Shown: piece after piece, positions 23,386 through 33,789 of the stretch
How positions within the stretch are numbered: the stretch's first letter is position 1
Layout of the letters: each line of letters opens with the position of its first letter
NCBI GenBank assembly: GCA_000283575.1
Contig: AP012045.1
Coordinates: 1 to 60,586 of the forward strand
Length of the DNA stretch: 60,586 nucleotides
Reading direction: 5' to 3'
Source of the DNA: Oscillibacter valericigenes Sjm18-20
GTDB lineage: Bacteria; Bacillota; Clostridia; Oscillospirales; Oscillospiraceae
The notes under the pieces: generated by a model
Database searches by the model: none
Told to the model about the DNA's origin: nothing
The model's input: the letters and a program-made list of their open reading frames with translations, nothing else
Position numbers and translations under genes: made by a program

Positions 23386-26277
23386 ATGAAGCCAAAAAAA
23401 CAATCGTCATTAGACTTAATTATTGCTGGCATAGCCTTAATTGCAGTTATTTTTTTCTCCCTTAACGTCGGCATGGCGCTGACGGATAAAGCAGCACAGG
23501 AAACGGCACAGGGAATTACAAAACAGTCGGCGGAAACAATCAATCTCTTTTTTAACTGCTTAAATGACAGACTGACGTATCATCCGATTGAAATAGCGTG
23601 GAACAATAATGTAAAGCAATCCCTGATGTGGGGTTGCTTCATATGGTTTATCAGCGTTGCGTATTGGTTTACATCTAAGAAGAATTACATTACTGGCAAA
23701 GAATACGGAACGGCGAAATGGGGAACGCAAAAAGATATAAGTGATCTGTTTGCGATCACTATTATGAACAAAGAAATAAAACAGGCTAGACAAGTCAGAA
23801 CACGACTTGGCAGATATTTTGCAAAGAAAAAAGTCTATGCTACATGCAATAAAAACAGCGCGGAAATCAAGAACGCGAGAATTGCGCGGGTGCGGCAATG
23901 GGAAGAAGACAATAAACCGGAAGGAAAAAAACTCAATCAGGAGCAGAAAACAGCAGCAAAAGAAATTGCGTTGGAAGCAGCGAAAAAAATTGATGCAATC
24001 GAAAAAGAAGAAAGCGAAAAACTTAAAAATACGTTGGTTGAAGCATGGAAACCAAATGAAATTGAAAAGCAGTATCAAAACGACCTTGCAGAAATCAAAG
24101 CGGAGCGTCAAAAGGGAATTACAATCACGTCAAATGAAGAAGAACGCAGAGCCATTCGTGAAGCGGAAAATCGAAAGAATACATCCCTGCAAGTGTTCTA
24201 CACAAGCAAAGGCCGAATTGCTGCCATCAACAAAAAGTACGAAAATGCAGATGCCCTATTTACTAAAACGGAGCGTATTAGTATTTACAACTACGTCCTC
24301 AATAACAATACTCTGATTTTGGGCGGCGCTGGTTCGGGTAAGACGCGCGGCTTTGTTATGCCGAACGTTTTACAGGCGCATTCCTCTTTAGTCCTCACAG
24401 ACCCAAAAGGTGAAATCCTTGAAAAAGCCGGATATTTTCTTGAAAAAGTCAAGGGATTCAAACTCCGCGTTCTCAACCTTGACAACAAGCAGCGTTCGGA
24501 CGGCTACAATCCTTTTGTTTATATTCATCCTGAACGCGAGGGCTATGAGGAAAGAGTCCTTTCCCTTATCGAAGCAATTATCATCAATACAGACGGGGGC
24601 GAGAAAAAAACCGGCTCAGACCCATTTTGGGACAAAGCTGAAAGGCTTTTCTTACAGGCAGTATTTTTCTTTACCTGTGACGGATTCCCTATAGAAGAAC
24701 GAAATATGAACACAGTTCTTTCCCTTATTGCTAAACTTAAAATTGAGGAAGAAAACGACAATAGGGATAGCGACCTTGACTACTTTGCAAGGATATTTGA
24801 AGAAAACCTTAATGCCGCTGATACGTTACATCATAACGCAGGTACGATGAATATAGGCGTTCAGCAATACAAGGAGTTCCGAGAAAAGGCAAGCGGCAAA
24901 ACAGCAAAGTCCATTGTAATTTCTGCCGTAGCCCGCCTTGCACCGTTTAGAACAAGCGCGGTGCGTCGTATATTCAGCTATGACACGATGCACCTTGATA
25001 GGCTGGGTGAGGAACTTACTGCGATATTCGTTGTTGTGCCGCCAACGGACACTACATTTAATTTCATTGCAGGTATGCTTTTTACTCAAATGTTCCAAGA
25101 ACTTCAATATTGCGCTACGCAAGTACACAAACACGATGGACAAAGGCTTCCTATCCCGGTTCGCTTTATACTTGACGAATTTGCCAACACCTGCACTATT
25201 CCGCAATTTGTCAAAATTCTTGCTTACGCACGTTCTTTTGGCATAGGTATTGTGCCTGTACTTCAATCACTGGAACAGATTAAAAATATGTATAAGGACG
25301 AATGGGGCGTAATCGTAGATAACTGCAACACACTCCTATATCTCGGAAGCATTACCCACATGGATACGCTGGAATATATGTCAAAATTGTTGGGTAAAGG
25401 CACTTTTGATAAAAGAACAACAGGGAGAACACGAGGGAGAAGCGGAAGCAGTTCGCAGAACTTTGATGTTATTGGGCGCGACCTTATGGACACCGCCGAA
25501 ATTCGCAAGCTGCCTAAAGAAAACTGCTTGCTTGTCGTGGGCGGAAGAAACCCGTTCTACAGCGACAAATACGACTACACGAGTCACCCAAACTACAAGT
25601 TCACCAGCGATGCAAACAAGGCTTACTCTTATGAGTATGAGCCACCCGAACCACCTACTTCAAAAAAGGAAAAGGAAATCGAACGTACTCACCGTGAGGA
25701 TGAAATGAAAGCGCGCGTTACGGCACATGCCAACAAAATTATGGAGCGCGTAAACGAGGGAGCAGATGAAATTCAAATGTCATTTGACATTAAAGGATTG
25801 CTTAACAGGGCTGGACAAGCATTCCCACATCTTGCCCCTATTGCGGATAGCGTTCTTGCGGTAAATGACGGGGAACTGCCGGAAGATAAGGCCAACCTGC
25901 TTCTTAATGCCCTTGACAACGATGAATTGGATAATGAAGTGGACAGGCTACTTGCCGTCGAGCAAACGGTTAAAAATATAAAAGATAAAATTGAGGGAGA
26001 GGTAAGAAAAAATGAATACAGGTTAGAAACAGACGTTACAGAGGTTGCAAAAGCGGCTGTTCAAATGGTTTCTTGCGCTGTACCGATTTCGGACAATTTG
26101 CTTAACGTGAATGACGGCACAGTAGAAAACCTGCCAAACGCTGACGGGTTCACATTGGATGAAGACGGAGAGGAAGAAATTGCGCAAGATGATATTGGCG
26201 ATTTAAGCAGCGAATTAAATGGCATTTTAAGCGAGTTTACAGAATTACAAATAACTGCCCCTGATGCAACTGCCTAA
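23386..26277 (+). CDS. VirD4/TraG-type coupling protein
   Basis: A 963-residue conjugative coupling ATPase. Two membrane spans lie at about 8-28 and 75-95. YGTAKWGTQKDI follows. A charged coiled-coil insert (about 120-285) then precedes Walker A GAGSGKT (314-320) and LVLTDPKGE. Walker B is RFILDEFAN (D597, E598). RDLMDTAEIRKLP and VVGGRNPFY follow, typical of Gram-positive TraG. The last 190 residues are an acidic extension. It would pass the relaxosome to the channel. Confidence 0.93.
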   Translation: MKPKKQSSLDLIIAGIALIAVIFFSLNVGMALTDKAAQETAQGITKQSAETINLFFNCLNDRLTYHPIEIAWNNNVKQSLMWGCFIWFISVAYWFTSKKNYITGKEYGTAKWGTQKDISDLFAITIMNKEIKQARQVRTRLGRYFAKKKVYATCNKNSAEIKNARIARVRQWEEDNKPEGKKLNQEQKTAAKEIALEAAKKIDAIEKEESEKLKNTLVEAWKPNEIEKQYQNDLAEIKAERQKGITITSNEEERRAIREAENRKNTSLQVFYTSKGRIAAINKKYENADALFTKTERISIYNYVLNNNTLILGGAGSGKTRGFVMPNVLQAHSSLVLTDPKGEILEKAGYFLEKVKGFKLRVLNLDNKQRSDGYNPFVYIHPEREGYEERVLSLIEAIIINTDGGEKKTGSDPFWDKAERLFLQAVFFFTCDGFPIEERNMNTVLSLIAKLKIEEENDNRDSDLDYFARIFEENLNAADTLHHNAGTMNIGVQQYKEFREKASGKTAKSIVISAVARLAPFRTSAVRRIFSYDTMHLDRLGEELTAIFVVVPPTDTTFNFIAGMLFTQMFQELQYCATQVHKHDGQRLPIPVRFILDEFANTCTIPQFVKILAYARSFGIGIVPVLQSLEQIKNMYKDEWGVIVDNCNTLLYLGSITHMDTLEYMSKLLGKGTFDKRTTGRTRGRSGSSSQNFDVIGRDLMDTAEIRKLPKENCLLVVGGRNPFYSDKYDYTSHPNYKFTSDANKAYSYEYEPPEPPTSKKEKEIERTHREDEMKARVTAHANKIMERVNEGADEIQMSFDIKGLLNRAGQAFPHLAPIADSVLAVNDGELPEDKANLLLNALDNDELDNEVDRLLAVEQTVKNIKDKIEGEVRKNEYRLETDVTEVAKAAVQMVSCAVPISDNLLNVNDGTVENLPNADGFTLDEDGEEEIAQDDIGDLSSELNGILSEFTELQITAPDATA
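25688..25698. promoter_or_regulatory. CTCAC-S-GTGAG operator, site 14
   Basis: Exact site inside virD4, read as Thr-His-Arg-Glu. Confidence 0.82.
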
Positions 26278-26332
26278 CCCTCTGTGCAAGTTGAAAAATA
26301 CAAACAATGAAAAGAAAGTGGAGGTACTTCAA

Positions 26333-26695
26333 ATGAAAAACACTGATATGATCGCAATAAATAACACCGGGAGCGTAGAAAATGGGAAATTGGAAAAAAT
26401 GGGCAATTTCCTGAACAGGCACAGCAACGCTATCATTTGCATTGCAATGCTTTCTATTATGTTTATGGGCATTGCAAGTGCCAGCAGCGCTGAATCTCTG
26501 TGGACTACTGTTGCTGGCCTCATTAAGACGTGGGTTACTCGTTTGGGCGGTGTTGTGATGTTCGTCGGCGGCATTATGTTTGGATTGGGCTGGAAGTCCG
26601 ATGATGCAGAACAGAAATCTCGCGGCATTCAAACACTGATTGCTGGTGCTATTGTTGGTGGCGTTGCGGCTCTTACTGGTACATTTTTCGCATAA
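26333..26695 (+). CDS. Maff2/VirB2-like small membrane protein
   Basis: 120 residues. A cytoplasmic head is followed by hydrophobic spans at about 33-50, 68-88 and 98-119, with GGVVMFVGGIMFGLGWKSDDAEQKSRGIQ. This matches the Maff2 proteins that occupy the pilin-like VirB2 position in Clostridia elements, directly between VirD4 and VirB6. GTGGAGG is 8 nt before the ATG. Confidence 0.75.
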   Translation: MKNTDMIAINNTGSVENGKLEKMGNFLNRHSNAIICIAMLSIMFMGIASASSAESLWTTVAGLIKTWVTRLGGVVMFVGGIMFGLGWKSDDAEQKSRGIQTLIAGAIVGGVAALTGTFFA

Positions 26696-26733
26696 ATCAT
26701 TTGAGACACACAAAGTAAAAAACGTTTACTTAG

Positions 26734-26768
26734 AAAGCCGTGTTGCCGATATACGGCAGCACGGCTTT
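26734..26768 (+). terminator. Intra-operon hairpin
   Basis: AAAGCCGTG pairs with CACGGCTTT around an inner GCCG/CGGC stem. Lying between the pilin-like gene and virB6, it may raise the yield of the former. Confidence 0.68.
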
Positions 26769-26799
26769 AATTAAACATAAAGGGAAGGAGCGTTAGCGG

Positions 26800-27651
26800 G
26801 TGCTAGACGCATTACGAGATTGGCTTTTAGGACTTATGACTTCCGCGTTGAACGGCTTTGACAGTATGCTTTCAAGCGCAACGGGCGTACTTACTAGCGG
26901 ACTAGGCGATTGGAACAGCGTGGTGGCATTATCCTCAACGTTACGGCCTTTCTGCTATACCATTATTGGAATTTGCCTGCTGATAGAAACAGCGGAAGTC
27001 TTGTCAAAAGTGGACATTATCAAATGGGAACACGGGTTGAAGCTGGGCGTTAAGGTGGTTCTTTCAAAGGTATGTATTGATATTGCCCCAACTTTTTTAC
27101 AAGCCTGTTACGCACAAGCGCAAGAGTGGATAACAAGCCTTTCAAGCGGGGGGTCTACGTTAGGCTCACAGACGGCCAGTTACTTAACACCTCTCGTTGG
27201 TAACGTAAGCGGATTTGGAAACATTTTAGGCATGTTTCTTTCAACGTTTATCGTGTTGATGGCAATAAAAATTTGCGGGCTTATGGTTCAGGTAATTGCT
27301 TACGGACGCATGTTTGAACTCTACGTTTATCTGGTTGTAAGTCCTGTGCCATGTTCCTTTTTCCCACTGGGAAACGGGGATGGCGGCGGTGTAAGCCGAA
27401 TCACACAGAAATTTTTCAAGAGTTTTATCGCCGTTTGTTTACAAGGCGTAATGATGATTATTGTTATGCGCTTGTTCGATGTAATTATTGGCGGTGCGGT
27501 GTCGGGAACGCTTGCGGGAATAGCTGGGGGCGGAGATGCAAATGCCGCCATTACCGATTTGGTCTATACAATGCTTTTGGGAGCAATCACCTTAGTTATG
27601 GCTGTTGTGAAATGCGGCAGTTGGTCGAAAGGCATACTGGATGCAATGTAA
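26800..27651 (+). CDS. VirB6/TrbL-like channel protein
   Basis: A 283-residue polytopic membrane protein with about six hydrophobic spans and the ELYVYLVVSPVPCSFFPLG motif seen in Gram-positive VirB6-like proteins. It would form the inner channel of the transfer machine. GTG start after GGAAGGAG. It lies 12 nt before the PrgI-VirB4 gene. Confidence 0.85.
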   Translation: MLDALRDWLLGLMTSALNGFDSMLSSATGVLTSGLGDWNSVVALSSTLRPFCYTIIGICLLIETAEVLSKVDIIKWEHGLKLGVKVVLSKVCIDIAPTFLQACYAQAQEWITSLSSGGSTLGSQTASYLTPLVGNVSGFGNILGMFLSTFIVLMAIKICGLMVQVIAYGRMFELYVYLVVSPVPCSFFPLGNGDGGGVSRITQKFFKSFIAVCLQGVMMIIVMRLFDVIIGGAVSGTLAGIAGGGDANAAITDLVYTMLLGAITLVMAVVKCGSWSKGILDAM

Positions 27652-27663
27652 AGGAGTGAGAAA

Positions 27664-30600
27664 ATGATTGCGGTAAGAATACCAGAAGAAATTCGCAAAT
27701 ATAAAGAGAGAATCATGTTTGGATTAACGGCGAGACAACTCGTTTCCACGCTGCTTGCGCTGCTGATCTGCGTGCCACTTTATTACTATGGAATTAAATA
27801 CATTCCCGTCGATGTTTTATCGTGGCTCGTAATCTTTGTCGCCGTTCCTCTCGTGGCAATCGGATTTTTTAAATTTAATGGAATGCCAATGGAAAAATTT
27901 ATCGTTGCATTTTTTAAATATGAATTGTTTTTCCCGACGAAACGCAAGTTCAAAGTTGATAATGCGTTTAGAGATTGGCAGAACCAAGCAATAAAAGAAG
28001 ATTCACCTAAAAATGGCAGAGAAAGGAGAAAGATGATGAAACAAAGCTATCAGGCAAGTCTTGAACGGGCTGTTCTGACAGAAGAAGAACAGGCAAACGG
28101 CAATGTTCATTATGACGCAACTACCGCCAGCCTACTCACCGTGAGTAAAATAAGCACGGGCGGCGGCAAGCGAAGAAAACATAGAGAGGATAAGGATAAA
28201 GACAATCTGCAAGTATCGAGAAATTTAAAAAAGCCAAAGTTACAGGAACAAGCAGAAGCAATTAAAGAGAATATGAAAGGCGATGCCCATTACTATCCGT
28301 CGAAAAAAGAAGCGCGCATTCTGAAAAACTGGAACTTAAAACAGGCTCAACAAAAGAAAAAAGCGATGGAAGCCAAGAAAAAGGCTGTTGCCAAAAAAAA
28401 CGGGCAAATGCAAAAACGTAGAACCGCGAGAACAACCATCCCTCGCACCACAGCACAGACTATTCCTTATATTGGGGATTATGAAGAGGGACTGTTTGAG
28501 GTTAAGCCAAATAAGTTCAGCAAAGTTTACAGGATGCGTGATATTAACTATCGCACAGGAAAAGAGGATGAACAGGTCACTATTTTCTGCAAACTGGGAG
28601 AATTTTTGAATTACTTTTCGGATGACATGTCATTTTCTTTCTGCATTGACAATCGAATTGTTTCCAAGCAGGAGCAGGAACGTAAAATTTTCTATCCTAT
28701 GGTTGGCGATGAATATGACGGGCATCGTAAAGAATACAACAACATTCTTCGCCGTCAACTTATGGCGGGCAGAAATGATATTCAAGTTGAAAAGTTTGTC
28801 ACTGTTACAATCGACGCTGACACGCCGATTGAAGCACTTCTTCGCTTCCATAAAATAGACGCGGAGATTATTGACAACTTGCGCCGTATCGGAAGTGATG
28901 GTAAGTATCTATCTACTGAAGAACGCCTTTCTTACTACCACGATAAATTCCGTTATGGTCATGAGGGCGAATTGAACATCGACTTTGAGTTTATCAAGGC
29001 GCAGGGAATAAGCAGCAAGGATTATATTGCTCCAACTGGCTTTGAATTTAGCACGAAGGATTTTACCATTGAGGATGAACATTATCGCGTCTTATTTCTT
29101 TGCAATCTTCCGGCAAGCCTTTCGGATGAATTTTTCTATGACTTGTGTGACAATGATTTCCCAGTAACTACGACGCTGAACATTCAGCCTGTGGCGCAGG
29201 ACAAGGGCTTGCGTATCGTCAAAAAGCAGCTTACGGGTATCGAAAAAGACAAAATTGAAGCTGAAAAAAGAGCTATCAAAGCTGGTTACTCGCCTGAAAC
29301 TATTCAGCATAGCATTAAAGACGCAAATGCACAGGCGGAAGCGCTTTACGATGATATGATGAATAAAAATCAGAAAATGTTCTTTGTCACAACAACGCTG
29401 ATGGTGCATGGCAAAGATGCTGACGAACTAGACGAAAACTGCAAAATTCTTGAGGGCAAAGCCAGAAAATATACAGCCCAGCTTATGACTCTTAAATACC
29501 AACAGGAAGAAGCAATGAAAATTACACTTCCTTTCGGATATTCCCCGGAAGACATAAGCGTAGAAAGAACTCTTACCACGGAAAGTACATCAATCTTAAT
29601 GCCATTCAGCAATCAAGAGTTATTTCAGAGCGGCGGCTACTATTACGGACTGAACCAAATTAGCCATAATCTTGTAATTGTAAACCGTTTAAGCATGAAA
29701 ACTCCGTCTGGATTTGTATTGGGAACTTCTGGCTCTGGCAAGTCCTTTGCAACCAAGCGCGAAATCCTGAATGTTCTTTTACACGACGGCAAGACCAGCA
29801 TTTTAATTATCGACCCGGAAAATGAGTACGGCGATTTCTGCCGTGCGTTTAATGGGACGGTGCTTAAAATCAGTGCAGACAGCACTTGCTACATAAATCC
29901 TATGGATATGAACGAGGATTATGGCCTGGACGAGGATGATAGCGCGGATACTCCACTTTCCGTAAAGAAAGAAAAGGCAATGAAAAAGAAGTCTGACTAC
30001 ATCATGTCCATTGTTGAGCGGATGATAAGCGTCGGAAACGGCGCAGACACAACTAATATTACGCCTGTACAGAAGACCATTGTTGACCGCTGCGTGTATC
30101 GCTGCTACAAGGAATACCTCGAACATGACTTTGATACTGAATACATTCCTACGCTGGTGGATTTGCAGGACGAACTTGACAAGGAAAAGGATAGCCCGGA
30201 GGGAAGACAGGTGGCGGAGGGTGTAGAATACTACACCAAAGGCTCTATGGATGTGTTTGCACACAAGACAAACGTTGCGTTAGATAACCGCCTTGTTGTC
30301 TTTAATGTCCGTGATTTGGGAGATCAGCTTGTCCAGATTGCCCTTATCATTGTTTTTGACTTTATATGGAACAGAATGGTTGAAAACAAAAATCGGAATG
30401 TCCGTACATACTGCTACGCTGATGAAATTCACGTCATGTTCAAAAGCTATTACAGCGCGAATTTCTTGAAGCAACTTTATAAGAGAGGAAGAAAGTACGG
30501 CCTTTGCATTACGGGTATGACGCAAAATGTTGAAGACTTGCTGAAATCTGAACAGGCTAGGGGCATGATTGGAAACTCTGACTTCATTATGATGCTCAAT

Positions 30601-30915
30601 CAAAACAATGAGGACTTGAAACTCCTTGCGGGTATGCTCAAAATTTCGGAAACACAAATGGGCTACGTGACGGGGGCAGATGCCGGAAGCGGATTGCTTT
30701 TTGCAGAAAAGGTTATTGTCCCGTTCGTTGACCGTTTCCCAGAAGACAGCTATCTTTACAAACTCATGTCTACAAGGTTCGACGAAAGCAAAAACCGAAA
30801 AGATATTGAAAAGGAAATCAAGAAAATCATGCTCTCGTCTTCTACGCCAGACGCATCGCCGGACAAAGAAATCGACCAACCGATAAACCACGTTTGCGAT
30901 GAAGCTGTTTCGTAA
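27664..30915 (+). CDS. PrgI-VirB4 fusion ATPase
   Basis: A 1083-residue protein in one frame. Residues 1-110 are a PrgI-type membrane module (RIPEEIRKYKERIMFGLTAR, two spans). Residues about 110-270 form a basic linker. The rest is VirB4: Walker A GTSGSGKS (687-694), LIIDPENEYGDF, catalytic ADEIHV (D920, E921), and RGRKYGLCITGMTQNVEDLL. PrgI and VirB4 are usually separate adjacent genes. It powers substrate transfer and assembly. GGAG is 7 nt upstream. Confidence 0.93.
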   Translation: MIAVRIPEEIRKYKERIMFGLTARQLVSTLLALLICVPLYYYGIKYIPVDVLSWLVIFVAVPLVAIGFFKFNGMPMEKFIVAFFKYELFFPTKRKFKVDNAFRDWQNQAIKEDSPKNGRERRKMMKQSYQASLERAVLTEEEQANGNVHYDATTASLLTVSKISTGGGKRRKHREDKDKDNLQVSRNLKKPKLQEQAEAIKENMKGDAHYYPSKKEARILKNWNLKQAQQKKKAMEAKKKAVAKKNGQMQKRRTARTTIPRTTAQTIPYIGDYEEGLFEVKPNKFSKVYRMRDINYRTGKEDEQVTIFCKLGEFLNYFSDDMSFSFCIDNRIVSKQEQERKIFYPMVGDEYDGHRKEYNNILRRQLMAGRNDIQVEKFVTVTIDADTPIEALLRFHKIDAEIIDNLRRIGSDGKYLSTEERLSYYHDKFRYGHEGELNIDFEFIKAQGISSKDYIAPTGFEFSTKDFTIEDEHYRVLFLCNLPASLSDEFFYDLCDNDFPVTTTLNIQPVAQDKGLRIVKKQLTGIEKDKIEAEKRAIKAGYSPETIQHSIKDANAQAEALYDDMMNKNQKMFFVTTTLMVHGKDADELDENCKILEGKARKYTAQLMTLKYQQEEAMKITLPFGYSPEDISVERTLTTESTSILMPFSNQELFQSGGYYYGLNQISHNLVIVNRLSMKTPSGFVLGTSGSGKSFATKREILNVLLHDGKTSILIIDPENEYGDFCRAFNGTVLKISADSTCYINPMDMNEDYGLDEDDSADTPLSVKKEKAMKKKSDYIMSIVERMISVGNGADTTNITPVQKTIVDRCVYRCYKEYLEHDFDTEYIPTLVDLQDELDKEKDSPEGRQVAEGVEYYTKGSMDVFAHKTNVALDNRLVVFNVRDLGDQLVQIALIIVFDFIWNRMVENKNRNVRTYCYADEIHVMFKSYYSANFLKQLYKRGRKYGLCITGMTQNVEDLLKSEQARGMIGNSDFIMMLNQNNEDLKLLAGMLKISETQMGYVTGADAGSGLLFAEKVIVPFVDRFPEDSYLYKLMSTRFDESKNRKDIEKEIKKIMLSSSTPDASPDKEIDQPINHVCDEAVS
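28135..28145. promoter_or_regulatory. CTCAC-S-GTGAG operator, site 15
   Basis: Exact site in the linker of the PrgI-VirB4 gene, in a different reading frame from the Thr-His copies (reads Leu-Leu-Thr-Val-Ser). Confidence 0.8.
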
Positions 30916-30922
30916 TTAAAAA

Positions 30923-30961
30923 CGTATTCCTCACGGTGAGTAAATCCCGTGGGGAATACGA
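30923..30961 (+). terminator. Hairpin containing operator site 16
   Basis: CGTATTCC pairs with GGAATACG and, inside, CACGG with CCGTG. The operator CTCACGGTGAG (30930-30940) forms part of the 5' arm. No long T tract, so the termination role is doubtful. Confidence 0.6.
30930..30940. promoter_or_regulatory. CTCAC-S-GTGAG operator, site 16
   Basis: CTCACGGTGAG between virB4 and the hydrolase gene. Confidence 0.85.
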
Positions 30962-30996
30962 CTTGATAAAACGTTGAATGAAAGAAGTGCTAAACC

Positions 30997-33783
30997 GTGG
31001 CAAATGATATTAAACCGAAAGGAGTAAGCCATAGTGCTACGAAAACTGACGTAGGCCACTCTCCTACGCACCAAGGTAATTCTTCCCTTGCCGCTCAAAA
31101 TCAAACGCAGGACGAACAAAAGGCAAAAAGTCCCACACAGGCTGTCGCAGGAAAAGCACCGCAAACTGGTACTACGTTAGGAATGGCATATTTTACTTCT
31201 GTTTCTATTGGACGCTATGATAACAACCGCATTCGCGTTGACGCTTCAAGCGTTTCTACTAGCACGGCAACGGCAAAGGCGGCTGAATTACGGGCTGAAC
31301 AAGCTGCGCTTGCTGGGACTTATAATCCAACCAATATAATTAAGAACACAGGAATAGAAGCAAAGGCAAGCTTTTATGAAGCGATTGGAGCGTACTCCAA
31401 TAAGCCAATTACTCTAACGCTTACGCAGAGTACGGGAAACCTACTCACGAGTGGCGGCGGGGCGCTTGCTGGAAGAGCGGAGGGGGCGTTAGGAAGCGGT
31501 TCTGATTTTGGAACACAGACGGCGGGCGGTTTTGTAACCGCTGGCGTTGCAGGATACGCTGGATTTAAAACCGCTCAGACATCTTCTTCACTTGTAATCA
31601 ATGCAGTGAAAAATCTTCCTACTGCTGTCGGTAAGACAAAAGATACGATGATGAAGGTAGGCAAGGGAACGTGGGATGTTGTAGACACAATGGGAAAAGC
31701 CACTGTGACTGTAACAAGAACGGCGGGAATACTTCATGGCGCTATGGCTTCCGTAACGCCAAAGCAGGTTCAAACTTTGCTTTTCCAAGAAGCAAACAAT
31801 ACTGGGCTTTTACACACAGCGACTTCGCACAGCATTATAAATGGCGTAAAAAAGGTAAGGAATGGTGTTTCAAAGCTTAAAACAGGCGTTGTGGCAACTG
31901 GCGAAGCTGCGAAACACACATTCTCCGTTATCAGGGAAATGCCCACTGGCGCGATTGTTCAACAAACGGTAACAGCAGCTGAAATAATGGCGTTAAAGGG
32001 AGCAAAAATCGGCACGGCGGGCGTTGTCCACTTCGGCGCTAAAGGCGCGGTTTTTACTTTTCACAAAGGGCTTCCAAAAATCCCAAAAATGACAAGCGGT
32101 ATATCACTCGAAATAGCTGGGATGTTGTCTAACTCAAACGACATGATGTTACAGGGCGTTGGCAACGGTGTCATGCTTTCAAATTACGGGATTCGTACAT
32201 CGGTGGTAGCAGGACGGCTTGCGGGGAGAGTTGTTAAAACGTCTGTGGTGGGCGTTGGCAAGTTTGGGAAAGGGACGTGGAATGCTGCATCGCTTGTCCG
32301 CGAGAAAGGCTTACGGGCGGCGTGGAATCGGGCTAGAAACAAAACTGCTTCTGCTGTGATGAATGCCGGCAAATCGGTTGTATCTGCACTTGTGGATTTT
32401 GCAAAAGCGGTGGGGCGTAAAATAATAGTGCCTATTCTCTTGATTGCTATTCTGTTTTCAGCGTTCAATGGAATATTTGCTGCTCCTGTAGTAGCAATTG
32501 GCGGCATTTTCAGCGGGTTATTTGACACGAACAACGGGGATGGAACATTTTCGGAGCACGATATACGAACTTATATTTCAGACCCGTCTTTTGGATTACC
32601 TGCAATGCGAACTAAGTATATCAATGACCTTTATAACACAATGAACAGCAACGTCGAAGCCAACGGCGGGGTATATGATTTTGTAAGGTTCAAAACAAAT
32701 GACAGTGATGAAATTCTTATGTGCAGTTCAAACGGGTTATCAATCAGCGGAATATCAGATGTTTTTTACACCGAAGAAGAACTTGAAAATATCATACAGC
32801 CAATTTTTAACGCCGTACTCTTGAAAGATTTTCAACTTTCGCCAACTGACGAACAGGCAAAGGCGACACTACAGAAACTTTTTAATAAGCTTTTCCGATT
32901 AGACCAAGTTGCAACAGTAGAATATTGCGGCCAATCTCACTTTGACGGAAGCGGGACTTACCATGTCCATTCTTGCGGTAGCATTCATGCGTTAGATGAT
33001 TGCCCTAATGTTATAACCGGAACACACAGTTCCTATACCTGCCCGGATTGCTGCTATTACTGGTACGACGATGATGGTGATGCGCATTTTGCTTGTTCTG
33101 GCTATCGGTATTGTGGGGGACATGATGTACTTACATTCACCCTCAATATGGACGGGCTATATGAACTTCTTTACACCTACTTTGAACAGCCAATAGACCA
33201 GCTTGCGAGTGTCACGAATCGTACCGATGAGCAGGAAAGACAACTGCAAGAGTTGAAGGATTACTACGATATTTGCCAAGAGTATATCAATCAAGTAAGT
33301 CAGCTTTATTGCGGAAGTTTAAAAAAGGAAGACTTATCCGGCGTAAACTGGGTAAACGGTTCGCGGACTGGAAATCAGGCTGTAATCGACACGGCTTTAA
33401 CACAGGTTGGAAATGTAGGCGGGAAACCTTATTGGAGTTGGTATGGATTTCATTCTCGCGTAGAGTGGTGTGCTTGCTTTGTAAGCTGGTGCATGAACCA
33501 AACGGGACACGACGAAGTAAAATATTCGTCCTGTTCGCGCGGCGTTTCATATTTTCAAAGCGCAGGACGTTTTGCTGCGGGCGGTTATACAGATATTGTG
33601 GCGGGCGACGTTATTTTCTTTGATTGGCAAGGAGACGGGAAGCCAGACCATACGGGGCTTGTTATTGGCTCAGACGGTAAATACGTTTACACGGTGGAGG
33701 GTAATAGCGGAGATACTTGCAGAACAAAAAAATACTTGCTTTCATCCTCTGTCGTTTTTGGATATGGCCTTATGAATTATTAA
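30997..33783 (+). CDS. CHAP-domain cell wall hydrolase of the T4SS (VirB1-like)
   Basis: 928 residues. A long Ala/Gly/Thr-rich cytoplasmic N-terminus is followed by one membrane span at about 475-505. An extracellular stretch with a Cys/His-rich patch (about 640-705) precedes the C-terminal CHAP domain: EWCACFVSWC with catalytic Cys825, and GKPDHTGLVIG with His885, then VEGN. It would open peptidoglycan for the channel, as CHAP proteins at this locus do in Tn1549-like elements. GTG start; ribosome site weak (AGAAGTG). Confidence 0.88.
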   Translation: MANDIKPKGVSHSATKTDVGHSPTHQGNSSLAAQNQTQDEQKAKSPTQAVAGKAPQTGTTLGMAYFTSVSIGRYDNNRIRVDASSVSTSTATAKAAELRAEQAALAGTYNPTNIIKNTGIEAKASFYEAIGAYSNKPITLTLTQSTGNLLTSGGGALAGRAEGALGSGSDFGTQTAGGFVTAGVAGYAGFKTAQTSSSLVINAVKNLPTAVGKTKDTMMKVGKGTWDVVDTMGKATVTVTRTAGILHGAMASVTPKQVQTLLFQEANNTGLLHTATSHSIINGVKKVRNGVSKLKTGVVATGEAAKHTFSVIREMPTGAIVQQTVTAAEIMALKGAKIGTAGVVHFGAKGAVFTFHKGLPKIPKMTSGISLEIAGMLSNSNDMMLQGVGNGVMLSNYGIRTSVVAGRLAGRVVKTSVVGVGKFGKGTWNAASLVREKGLRAAWNRARNKTASAVMNAGKSVVSALVDFAKAVGRKIIVPILLIAILFSAFNGIFAAPVVAIGGIFSGLFDTNNGDGTFSEHDIRTYISDPSFGLPAMRTKYINDLYNTMNSNVEANGGVYDFVRFKTNDSDEILMCSSNGLSISGISDVFYTEEELENIIQPIFNAVLLKDFQLSPTDEQAKATLQKLFNKLFRLDQVATVEYCGQSHFDGSGTYHVHSCGSIHALDDCPNVITGTHSSYTCPDCCYYWYDDDGDAHFACSGYRYCGGHDVLTFTLNMDGLYELLYTYFEQPIDQLASVTNRTDEQERQLQELKDYYDICQEYINQVSQLYCGSLKKEDLSGVNWVNGSRTGNQAVIDTALTQVGNVGGKPYWSWYGFHSRVEWCACFVSWCMNQTGHDEVKYSSCSRGVSYFQSAGRFAAGGYTDIVAGDVIFFDWQGDGKPDHTGLVIGSDGKYVYTVEGNSGDTCRTKKYLLSSSVVFGYGLMNY

Positions 33784-33789
33784 AGCATA

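Noticed and set aside
31441..31452. Further operator candidates such as CTCACGAGTG and TCTCACGGATAG (49672)
   Set aside because: They break the second half of the palindrome and lack the flanks.
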